Source: Acanthaster planci (Eukaryota; Echinodermata; Asteroidea; Valvatida; Acanthasteridae). From it: 64,000 nt of DNA. The number at the start of each line of letters is the position of its first letter. Within the stretch, counting starts at the first letter, position 1. This document shows, one piece after another, positions 48,480-59,106 of the stretch. Below the pieces are notes generated by a model, which made no database searches, was not told the DNA's origin, and saw nothing but the letters and a program-made list of their open reading frames with translations. The stretch covers positions 1,343,132-1,407,131 of the forward strand of contig NW_019091416.1 of the NCBI RefSeq assembly GCF_001949145.1, in the 5' to 3' direction. The position numbers and the translations under genes are program-made.

Positions 48480-51400
48480 AGAGCATGTATGAGTATTTTC
48501 TTGGGTTCCAGATTTCTTTTAGACACCCTGTTTGCTAAATGTTGATGCCCTGTATCTGCTGTGAATGTGAACATATGCTACTATTCCCAACTTCTGTTTG
48601 TTCCACTGTAGTGGCATGTTTATCGTGGGTTTAACACTCACACTGCATTCTTTTCAACGCAAGGTGGCGGTGTTATAATTTGTTTGAACAGAGTTGCCAG
48701 TCAGTACATGACATGTTTGGAGGAAAAACAACCTTGGGGTTCTCATTGTGTGGAAAGACCTGAAAAAAAAGATCTACATCAGTAACAGCCCACCGAAATT
48801 ACATTTAAAGAGAATTATCCAAGCAGAAGTTGCACCTTTGAAGGTGTTGCCCATAATAAGCCTTCAGGAAATTCACCGTGGCAGTTGTCATGATGACTTT
48901 CTTATAAGCAAAATTCAAACTGTTTATTGGTTGGGTCCTGTGGCAGACCCCCTCCCCCCCAAAAAAAGAAAGTGTTTTAAAGACTGAATGAGAAATTGGT
49001 AGGAGCTGAGTATGGTAGTTTGTATGCATGGGAACTGAACCCTATGTCAATAACAATGGTTATTGGAAATGGCATCACAACAGAAGGGCAGCCTTGGTTT
49101 TTTTTGTGTCCACAGCGCATGTGATATGTGCAGACGTTACCTGTACGTGTGTAAGCATGCTCAGAACAATGCCGTTGTGTTGACTTTGGTTGTCTGTAGG
49201 CCTGCCCGCACCGCAGTCTGGAATGGAGTTTTTGACTGCACCGGGGAATTTTGATCCCGACCTGTGAATTGTGCGCACAGGGCAGACACACATGTAAAGA
49301 ACTGTTGGTGTTACTCCTTCCGTATTTCGGAGCTATTTAAACCTGCATTTGCTTGTGCTAAATGCAACATAGGTTGGCCACAAACTTATATATTATGGAG
49401 CAATGCACGTATTTCAAACCATTGTTGCTCTGTACTGGCACAGGGGCAGTTGCTTGTGTATTTGGAATGCAGTGATGTGCCTTTTCATGCTTGACATTCC
49501 GACAGTAGCCACCAGTCACAACCGATGACAGCACTGCCCTTTTCTTACTCTTTTTTTCCCCATGTGAAGAGTTTGACACTTTACTAATCTGGAGTTCCCT
49601 TATCATATTTCAGTCCTGCCTACCTGGGTGTCGACAAGATACTCTGGTCCATCGCCCACCGATATGAATTTCAGAATGGCTTCACTTGTGCATATTCTCC
49701 CAGTTGATCGTTAAAATGTCATAAATCAACCTGAAGCCAGCAGAGCAGTCCATTAAAGAATCGGGCGACCAACTTTAAAGCCAGTCATCACATCCCACTC
49801 CGCCCGTCCCACTTCCTCTTATCATTTGAAGGAGATCATTGCCTGATGGTTGCCTCTGACATTTTGCAGATTGTATCTCTCCCCCCCCCACACACACAAT
49901 CCATAACAGTTGGCCTAGATACTGTACACGTCCATGCCATACCTGTCAGCAGCAGTGGAGGCTTTGGTCAGCCCAAGTTCGGGTATCGACCCATCCTCTG
50001 ATTAAATCAAATGGACCGTTTTCCCTTTGTGGCAAAACGGTATTAAAAGGGGTCAGCTGGGGAAAAGATTCATTCCTTGTCAAGGTGATTCGCTGCACAC
50101 TGTACTCACGCAACGAGATTCTTTTTGATTTTTTTTTTAGTCAGTGCTCATCTCTTTGACCTGGCATTGAGTTGAGCAGTGTCACACCGCTGTGTGGGGC
50201 TGGACAGGAGGTCTGTTCTTACGACATCACAGTCTTGTGTTTCATGCAAGTGGCTGCTAAAACTATGGTTGGCCGTTGGTGCAAAAGGAAAAAAATAATT
50301 TGCAAAGTGTTAAAAATCCCCACGCAGCTATCAGAATACCAGATAATAATACATGTACTCACGAATAAGAAATGAAAATACAACCCTGTTTTAAAGTCAG
50401 TGGGACAAGTGTCAATTTTGAAGGGATTGGAGGCAAAATCGAAAACCCACCAAAAGGTGATGATTCTGCAAACTGTGGCCACCCTACAAGTTGTAAGCAA
50501 GCCCTCACAGTGGTAAATCTGTCACAGAATTCAATTTGAATGGACCTTTTAAAACATGTCTTCCATACTAATGTTTGTTGGAAATTGCCATGGAAAATAC
50601 CAAGAGTTCCCATCACTTCTTCTGTACAAACCAGTCTGTTGATTTTCCCACTGTCATGACAATGGAGCTTTTCCCTTCTACCGGATCACTCAAGTCAGTG
50701 TGACTCACTGGCCCCTCCCCTTTGAATTCAGGCTTTTTGAATGATGAAGTACTTCCCGTCCTGGATCCGTTGGTCATCCTTATTTATATGTACATGTACT
50801 TCCTTTGTTATGCACACGCACACTCTGAAAAGAACATTGCAGGGACAAATTCAGGGAGTTGAATCCCGGGATGTATCTCGGTTGAGTTCAATCAGAGTGG
50901 TTTGTGCCGTCATTGTCCACCGACAAATGTGCAGTTGCTTGCCACGTACATGTAGCTCTGTCCCGTGTTCACATTTGTTTACCTCCAAGGGATTTTGCCC
51001 ATTTTCTTTCTTCACTCCAGACATCGACACCATCTGTTTTTCCAGTTCAGCTTGCTAGAGGGATGAGGGTTTCGAGCTTGTCAGTGCCTTGTCCCGTGGT
51101 CTAAAAATAAGCCAGCCGCCATGTTGGAATGTGTCCACCATGTTGGAATGCATCCCCTTCGAACTGTATTGCTGCGTGCAGTCTGTTTTGAAGAGAAACT
51201 CTTGAGCTGTGTGTGCATGCATTGTGACAGGATGTAAAACATTACATGTACACTGTACATCCCTGTACATGTGGTTCAGAATGAAGGATACACACTGAAA
51301 CATAGCAGAAACACGGTGATTCCCAACACTTATGTATCTGTCAATACACTGTCGCTATATCTACTTTTGCAGTGTTGAAGTGGGCATGCCGATTTAAAAT

Positions 51401-51790
51401 GTATCAGCAGTACATGTACAATATGCATAGAGACTTTACGGAGACTCCGACATCCATCGTGGTCACATGTCACCACAGTTGTCAACACAGTCTTTGTACT
51501 TTCAAACTGTGTGTGGGTACTCTGCCCAGCTATTTTTATTGGATTTGTGTGTACTAAAATAAAGAGGTCACCGGTGCATGCCAGGACTTGTTTAGCCTGA
51601 CCTGACAGTTTACAAATTGCCCCATCGTATGGTTGCTTATTATTTGAGTTTATTTTTCACAAATACTGTTTTATCAGCCTGCTGAGCTACTTGCCCTGAC
51701 TGGAGTACTGCCTCTACTGGCCTGTGTTCATTGCATTTTGTGTTGCTACATATGTGCATGTGTGTGGGGTACATAAGAGTTGCATTCATG

Positions 51791-51822
51791 CACATGTATA
51801 CATGTACATGTACATACATGTA
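51791..51822. repeat. ACATGT/GTAC cluster
   Basis: A run of CACATGTATACATGTAC-like words, of the same family as the tract at 30964-30995. Confidence 0.7.
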
Positions 51823-52141
51823 CTCATATCTGTACAATATGCATCGCAAATTTAAAAATCTGGGAACATCCATCTTCTCTGATGGGAAGGATAAAAGTGG
51901 TCCCAGCAATTTTGTCCTGTTTGTTATAATTCCCCTGAATGTACATGTACATATTGTGCATTCTTTATGACTTGATACATGTAATTACATGTGTATGTGT
52001 ACTGGTTCTTGTGTGTAGACTTGATCAACTGGCCACATTAGATACCAATTTCAAATATACCAGAAAATGGAAGATTTAGTAACAACCTACAGAGTTGACT
52101 GATTATAATCTACACATTCTTTTTTTCTTAATTCCCCCCAG

Positions 52142-52195
52142 GTATGTTTACATTGCCAAGAACAATGAAGAATGTTTAACCGGCAGATAGAAATA
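52142..52195 (+). other. Candidate 5' leader exon of TNRC6 (L3)
   Basis: An acceptor with a long pyrimidine run (TTCCCCCCAG) ends at 52141 and donor GTAAGT starts at 52196, giving a 54-bp segment. If joined to L2, the ATG at 47807 reads across the junction for 20 codons and stops at a TAG inside this exon. Stops in the frames argue for leader rather than coding sequence. Confidence 0.4.
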
Positions 52196-52699
52196 GTAAG
52201 TGAACTTCTTAAAAAGTTATAGACTATGTATCAGATGTGTGTATAACATCTTTGTTTAGTTTTTCAAATACATTGATATTTCCTTGTAACTTACAGCTAC
52301 ATGTACTTGTACTTGACGGAAAAAGTCAGTCACATTATTTTCCTCCTGATGAGAACAGAAATGCTTGGAACTCTCGCATTACGTGTCTCCAGTGCAAATC
52401 AGAGTTCCATTTTTGATATTAAAGATATTAACTTGTTATTGACAACAGTCAAAAAGCTTTTTGAAAAGTAATTATTGAGTTGATTAGTGGCTGTTGTACA
52501 TGTCCGTGTTGTTTTCTTTTAACTGTAGTGATACTGCCCATATTCCATATGCTTCCTCAAAATTGAATAGCGTCTGCATTTTACAGTGTCAGCGTGAATT
52601 ATTTATATGTTGAGCCGAGCATTCAATCCTCCCCCGTGTGTCTCTTTCAATGGGGACTGGCATTGTTAGAACTTTGAAGCCCAGGGCATCAAAGAGAAG

Positions 52700-53000
52700 G
52701 AGGGGGAGAAAAAAAACGGAGTCTGCTCTTTGCGATGCAAGCGCAGCGCAGCATTAGGTATGCCAGCCACGGTCCGATAAGCCGCCGCATGTTCTTTTCC
52801 TCCCCGCGAGCCACTAGCACGGCCCAGACAGGAAATGAATATCAACGTCTGGCTGGGGCCGTTTTTTTCATGTGAGTCACTCCCCCCCGTCCTGCTGAAC
52901 TTCTTCGGGCGCGTGCTTGCTTGCTCGCTTGCTTTGCATGCTCGCTCACTCGCTCGACGACAGTTTTTACATCCCTCGGTGTCATGACAAGAGAGTTGTG
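52700..53000. other. GC/CpG-richer patch
   Basis: This includes a run of GCTTGCTCGCTTGCTT-like words at about 52910-52960. It could be an internal promoter or simply a repeat. No gene is visible. Confidence 0.25.
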
Positions 53001-53970
53001 GCGACTGGGAGAAAAAAATATTCTGATTGATTTTGAGCTTGAACGCCTTAATACGGATCCTATCTTATCCATGAGTTAATTACAGGTTAATAATTTTTCA
53101 CACTCGGCAACAGGGAGTATGGTTGCCCCATTGTAAACAAATGTACCAATTCTTGATTATGGTCATGCACAAGCCTAGTACTTCACTGGAGTATTCGTTT
53201 TCACACCGTCTGCCGGTATTCTTGTGGAACATCCATTTGTATCTGTGTTGGCAGTATTTCTTGTTTTTCCTTGAATATTATTGAGGTTTTTAGTCTGGCC
53301 GATGAGTGCTGTGCCTCATGAACAAAATGGCCAACTTGCTATATTTAGAGTTTGAAATTGTACTTCGTCGGTTGCAAGATAGCACATGTTATATTGCAGG
53401 TCCTCTTCCATGAATCAGTTTGAATAATTGATTCGTTATAAACATTTACATAAACTAAGCATATTTGCATCACATCGTTTGGCAGGTAAACCTTTTGGAG
53501 GGGGCAAGCAAACTTTTTCTATACATACCCCATAATTTGTTGCTGGGCAAGTCCAGTTGTTTTACTATTAGGACATCATAACATTGAAGTTTTCCTCAGT
53601 TGTGAAGTTGTGCCTTTGTTTTATGTTTGGAATTCCTCCAAATGTCTTATAACTTGATTTACAAAAATGGAATGAAATAGATTAGCAATAAATTCTTATT
53701 TGTGCTAATTTATGCATGTATCCCCAGTGCGATTTTATGGTTCCTCTGTGTTCCCAAGTGCATAAATTATTAAGGAGAGTTTTATTCCCCCTGATGCCGG
53801 TACTAGTGTTCATTTCAAAGACCCCAGAGAAGATTCTAAGCCTACTAGACAGCCCTTTAATGTAGCTTCAACCTGCTGAGCTACATGTATTTATTTTGTG
53901 TTCCAGGAGATATGATCAAATGTTCATGTACTACTCATTTCCCCCTTTTCTCTTCTCTTCCCTCCTTCAG

Positions 53971-54112
53971 TTGCTTGCAAGAGAACTGTCCTGTTGGTGA
54001 GGTCCCACCGCTGCGGCTTCAATGAGTGGCGAGGGGCCGACCATGTAGACTATCACCCTCCAAGCCATTCTCTGGGAGGTTTATGCAAGATTTTATCAGC
54101 GTCTTTTTGTAG
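53971..54112 (+). other. Candidate 5' leader exon of TNRC6 (L4)
   Basis: A very strong acceptor (long pyrimidine tract, CTTCAG) ends at 53970. Two donors are possible: GTGAGG after 53996 (26-bp exon) or GTAGGT after 54112 (142-bp exon). All frames of the longer form contain stops, so a non-coding leader is the likelier reading. Confidence 0.35.
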
Positions 54113-54247
54113 GTAGGTAGAAGAACCCTCAATCCAGTCACCTGTCAGCTCCCACCCTCCTTCGTTTCACTGTAGGACTTCATGCTTATACTTGTACTTG
54201 TGAAAAAAAAAAAATTTCTCCTTTTTCTTTTTTACCATTAGATACAT

Positions 54248-54271
54248 GTGCACTTTGTATGCAAAGTGCAC
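54248..54271. repeat. 10-bp perfect hairpin with 4-base loop
   Basis: GTGCACTTTG, loop TATG, then CAAAGTGCAC. A short symmetric structure in an intron-like stretch, with no terminator role expected here. Confidence 0.7.
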
Positions 54272-55430
54272 CTAGTTAGCACTTAATTTACAGATTGCAC
54301 ATTCTAAAGAGTCGACACTCAGGTTGCACATAATGCATGGTATCGTGGGTGCAGAATCTGGGATGTGTAACTTGAGTTTAGGACTGAAAGTGGCATTTCC
54401 TTTCATTTGCGTTCCTTTGCCCAGAATAGTGGTGCCGCATTCCCTTAACTTTATGTTGACTCAGCCATCCATTCCATTTAGGCTGTACCTATTCCACGAA
54501 TGGGCTTTGAACGAGTTTGGCACCTGCTGTTGTGTGCATGTCATCAAGCAATTGACCTTATTCACGTGTTGGCCATGTTGAATCGAAAGTTAGGTTACCT
54601 TGTTTATTTTGGGACTGAGAATGAAATGAAAGCAGTGAAAGAAAAGTTCATCTGAGATTAATTTGTTTTGTGATGATTTTTAGATTTGTGATTTACTATA
54701 TTTTTAAGCAACATTGTAAACAAGTGAAAGTGAGGCATGGAACCCCAAATAGTCTGACACCACCACATTTGATGGATCACATTTAATAAGATAGATTCAG
54801 GGGACATGATCAGAGAAGCTTCCTTGTGCATAAAGTCTGCATTAAACCAAACAAGTCAAACCGTGAAGAGAGTGGCACTTCCATCCAGGATAATTGGTGT
54901 TCCTTTCCTTTCTGCTAGCGCAGTTTATCTGCCTCCCACCAACTTCATAAATTTGCTGTTCTTCCCTGAACACTGTTTGTGTTTTTGGGCATGACACGGA
55001 AAAAAACATTTCTTGAATTGAATTGCTCTTTTGTAGCTTTACACTGAACTATTCAAACAACACATCATTTCAGTTTAGTTTCAGGTTAAAGTTGGAAATA
55101 TCCTGCGTGAAGTACTTCACAAAATATTTTTGACAAAGACCAATTTACATCTCTTTCAGAAATAGTCTTGAAGTGTTGGGCATCATATAGTGAAATCAGT
55201 TGAATGGACATTTCAGGAGAGCGAGTCGCATTTATTTCAAATGTACACGTGCATGTTTGTTCTAGCCCTGCCTCAGAGATCATACATATAGTTCCCCTGT
55301 CCCTGGACCAGAGACACTGCCACAGATTTCCTTCTGTGTCACTGTGTAAAGTTTTGGTTTCTTGAACACAACTGTAACAGGTTGAGGAAGGACAGACTCT
55401 AAACTCTGTCGTTCTCTTTCTTGTGAACAG

Positions 55431-55517
55431 GACGCAACCAGTGCTGCATATTACCACAGAAGATTTGATTTCTTCTGTTATACACGTTGTACTGAAAAGC
55501 CTTAACTTTAAAAAGAG
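55431..55517 (+). other. Candidate 5' leader exon of TNRC6 (L5)
   Basis: Acceptor TTGTGAACAG ends at 55430 and donor GTAAGA follows 55517. One of three frames is open through this exon and continues into the next candidate exon until a TGA at 55861-55863. It has no ATG, so coding status is doubtful. Confidence 0.4.
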
Positions 55518-55775
55518 GTAAGATTCTTCCTCATAACGTGGTGTGTTACTGGTACCACTTGTTGCCCAAGTAAATCAAAACAAATTCAAAGTTGACCTTG
55601 TTTTGTTTTTTTTGTTGTTGTTTTAATAACAGAGTCTCAAGCGAATCAATCCACTTTAAAGTAATGTGTGAGAGCTTTTGTTTTAACGTGTTTACAAATG
55701 TATACTGAAACTACGTTGCATGTATTTTGACTACATACTTATTTGTGGAACCTCGCTTTCTTTTTCTGTTCTCAG

Positions 55776-55886
55776 TGCTATTTATGAGGCTGGCAAATTT
55801 CCGTTTGAATTAGCAGTGAAACTACTGCGGAGGTTTTGCTGTGGAGTTAGTAGTCTGCTTTGAGACGAGAGTAGAGAATATTATAG
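55776..55886 (+). other. Candidate 5' leader exon of TNRC6 (L6)
   Basis: Acceptor TTTTTCTGTTCTCAG ends at 55775 and donor GTAAGC follows 55886. All three frames contain stops and there is one short ATG-initiated frame (ATGAGG..., 9 codons). Read as 5' UTR. Confidence 0.45.
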
Positions 55887-56884
55887 GTAAGCCTTTTTTA
55901 TCCCCAGTTAGTTTGAAAGTCGACCCCTGTCTGACTTGCGGTAGTGCAAAGTAAAGAGAAGAAGGCAGTCTCTTAGGTTTTTTAGGTGTCGGGGTGTTTA
56001 ACAATGCTCTGCACTTTCTTACTTTTTAAGACTGTTGGGTGGTTGTTGGTCCAAAAAGCTGGCACATTATTTTTTTTTTTTTTATTATTGTTTTGAACTC
56101 GGTTCCACCCCATCCTATTTGCATCTGTACGTATGGCCCTTTTGTAGTGCTTTAGTCAGTGAAGGTAATTTTGGTGCCAGAGAAGACTGTTATTGATGGG
56201 CATGAAAGCTGTCAAGTTGCTGTGTTTATCAGTACAGGACAAGTATGGGTGAAATGCTAACTGGCATCCCAAAACAAAGTCCTTCACCAGTAATTTGAAC
56301 AACTCTGCTGACGAAAGCAAGGATAGCTCTGTTGCTTGTCCGTTGGAAGAGTACTTTAACAGGAATATGGAATCCCTGGATTTCAGGAAATTTTTTACCA
56401 AAAACAATTTCTGGCAAATGTCTGATTATTCACATTTGCTACATTTTATCAATTCATACGGAGAAACCAAGTGCAAGATTCAATTGATCAGAGCCATTTG
56501 TGAGGGGACCATGCCATCTTAGCTATTAAAATCCCTGACAGGTCATGTTATGTTACCGTTGTTATTACCAACCCCAACTGGGATGTTTCTTGGATTCCCC
56601 TTCAACCCCTAAACTCACCGCTAATTTGAAAGATTTTTGTATACAGCACATGGGTTTTTGACAAGACAGTCCTCAGGTAACTTCATGCAGGAGATTTGCT
56701 CTTGATACTGTCCTGAAAGTGAAAGTATACATAGAGGTTATGCATTAATGCATCCTCAGAGGGCAGAAGTTTTGTATCACTGGGAACGGCTCAAGTAAAA
56801 CCTCTGTGCTTTCATTGTAACTAAATAAAAATCTACACAAACACAGCCTCTGAGACGTCATGGAGATGCCAGCAATGCATAACC

Positions 56885-56912
56885 TCTGTCTGTCTCTCTC
56901 TCTCTCTCTCTT
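56885..56912 (+). repeat. CT microsatellite
   Basis: CTGTCTGT followed by about nine CT units. Intronic. Confidence 0.85.
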
Positions 56913-57056
56913 GGTATTCAACATTTATTATGTGTTAAATCATTGATGTTTTGAATTGCAGTTGTAAACATAAGCTTTCGCACCTGATACCGCACCTGTG
57001 ACCAGGCAGTCAAATTTTCTTTTGTCTGATAACTTTTTTGTTCTGTTTAATTCCAG

Positions 57057-57087
57057 GAATTTTTTCACAGAACAAAGAACGCCAAAG
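57057..57087 (+). other. Candidate 31-bp leader exon of TNRC6 (L7)
   Basis: A strong acceptor (TTCTGTTTAATTCCAG) ends at 57056 and donor GTGAGT follows 57087. The exon has no stop in any frame. It would link L6 to L8. Confidence 0.4.
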
Positions 57088-57645
57088 GTGAGTTTACAAT
57101 TTCATTCTTTTGTTGTGTTTTATTTTGTTGTGGTCTTTGTTTTTGTTGATTTTTTGGGGTTTTTTCTTTTTAACCCTTCGTTGTAAAAATCTGGTATACA
57201 TGTGTACACTGTATATCCAGGGCAATATTTTGTGTATGAAGTGACCCTAAACTTGACTACCTTACTGATATGAATTACTGGACTGAATTACGCACAGTGA
57301 ATCTTGAATTTTGCCAAGGCTCGTGTTGATGGTCAGCCCTTGGATGTTAACCGATTACTGCAGAAATAACAGTATCTAATGATGCCATCATTAACAGTTG
57401 GCAAATAAGTGCAAGTTGCAACTTGTAACACATATCAGTAGTATTTTCTATATATCCATTTCTATTTCGACAAATTGCAAGAATGAGTCATTTCCAGTGC
57501 AGGGTTCACACACCCACAGTTTGGAAGTCCTGCGCTGAATTAACAGATTCCATCTTTTTTTTTTTATTCCCCTTTCCTTGGCATCTGTCCAACCCACATC
57601 CTGAGTCCCTTGGATTACAAGCTGTCGTTGTCGTCCCTCCCTCAG

Positions 57646-57801
57646 ATTTATCAAGTACAAGCCAAAGCACAAGCAATTACTGCCATCGGATACGACGAGC
57701 AACTGCACCGACTACACGCCGACTCGCAACCCGCGGCGCTGTGCGTACGGTGTCTGTGTGCTTCCACTATTGGCAATTATACACAACTTATTTTTATACT
57801 G
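57646..57801 (+). other. Candidate last leader exon, or N-terminal coding exon, of TNRC6 (L8)
   Basis: Acceptor CCTCCCTCAG ends at 57645 and a strong donor GTGAGT follows 57801, so the exon is 156 bp (52 codons). No frame contains a stop. The frame that would join the main TNRC6 frame (phase 0 into 58509) has no Met back to the TGA at 55861. A second frame has high GC at third positions over its first 33 codons and reads RFIKYKPKHKQLLP, with some likeness to the RF...HKQLL segment of vertebrate TNRC6 N-termini. That frame does not join the downstream exon in phase by any donor I found. Confidence 0.4.
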
Positions 57802-58511
57802 GTGAGTTAAAAACTGAATGTGATCAGAGCTCCGTTTCTTTCCTGGCACTAGCTTGGCATCAAAACCACAATTTAAATACTGGTAAAGCCATCATAGTCT
57901 AGTTTATGAGATGCCCCCCCCCGGGCTAGTGAATACCTGAATTTGTTACAGTGTATGTATAATTTCCATTGAATAGTAACAAGAAGTGGTGTGGAAATGT
58001 GAAGTGAACTTCGGTTATTGTACAAATGGACTGTTATAAAAAAAATTCAGCGTTTAGTGTTCTATCAAAGGAAGCTGACAGTGAAACTAAAGATAAAAAC
58101 ATAAAGAGTATGTATTTGAGATGAAGTTAACAAGTGAGGTCACTGAAAATCCAGTTCACATTGAACAAACTCAGACAGATATTAGAATAAACAGAAAGGG
58201 GGTGTAGGGTGCGAACCTCTGAAAACAAATTTATACTCCAAGGAAATAGGGGCATTTAACATTATACAATGGCGTTGAGTCTTCTATTTCTATGCTCTGA
58301 CTGCAGAACATGATTCATTTTGTTGCTTTTATGCATTTGTACTTGCTGATGGTCACGAAACATACAGCCAGGAGTATACTCCAATTAAAATGTCCGATCT
58401 TGTATCATTTGTTGTATTTAAATGTTGGCCCCAGATCATGTTTCTTGCTGCTTATGATATTGTTGAAAGAAAAACCATACTTTTTTGCCCATCAGATGTT
58501 ACTCTTAGTCC

Positions 58512-59106
58512 ATGGACCAAACCAGTGCTAAACAGAGAATAGTTGTTGATGAACACGATATGGAGGCCTGGCCAGCGATCACGCGCGAGAACAACCGGCC
58601 TGCCCCCACCGAGAACGATCTGAAAGCCGTCACCTCCTCAGCTGGTACCGGCCACACCATCAGCATGCCCACCAACATGCCCGCGGCAGCCGGCCAAAGC
58701 AACGAGCCGGGCCTGGTGGCCAACACCGTGGCCGGCGGCGCTAAGAGCAGCAGCATTTGGAACACGAGCTGGGGCTCCATCACCACCACGGCGGCCGCGG
58801 CTGCCACCGGCAGCACCAGCAGCAGTGTGTGGGGGAATAGCACCCCAGCGGCCCCAGCTGGGGACGCGGAGGGCTCCAAGGAGGCCCGGCCAGGATGGAA
58901 TGGTGGTGGCAGCGCTGGCAACGGGAATGGCAAGAGCGGGGAGGAGAGCAATGGGATGGATACGCAGCCTGCGGTGTTGCAGGGGCAGGGAGAACGCATG
59001 CAGACTGAGAGCCCACAACCCACTAGTGCTGTGCCCACTAGTACCTCTGGCTGGGGTCAGGGGAAGGACCCAACAGGTGCTAACAACTCTGCCACCAGTG
59101 CTAATG
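58512..59106 (+). CDS. TNRC6: TNRC6 coding exon 1
   Basis: Residues 1-198 plus one base, donor GTAAGA. Two acceptors are possible: TTTTTTGCCCATCAG (exon from 58496, the better pyrimidine tract) or ACTCTTAG (exon from 58509). With the first, the ATG at 58512 follows an in-frame TAG. With the second, the frame is open upstream but has no earlier Met in the candidate leader. Ala/Thr/Ser-rich low-complexity runs separate WG motifs. Confidence 0.88.

Larger units (their letters stand above)
47821..52141. other. Non-coding stretch between candidate leader exons L2 and L3
   Basis: No coding exon is supported. It contains the foldback at 48343-48479 and paired CCATGTTGGAATG words at 51118-51150, the first within a YY1-like GCCGCCATGTTGG (51115-51127). 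Confidence 0.4.

Noticed and set aside
57483-57902. 139-codon plus-strand frame
   Set aside because: It overlaps candidate exon L8 in a different register and crosses both of its splice sites, so it is unlikely to be a continuous coding region.
58505-59038. 177-codon minus-strand frame opposite TNRC6 exon 1
   Set aside because: It mirrors GC-rich, Ala/Gly/Pro coding sequence on the plus strand. The plus-strand product is a recognised protein. The same applies to 61271-61819, 60263-60628 and 63352-63759.
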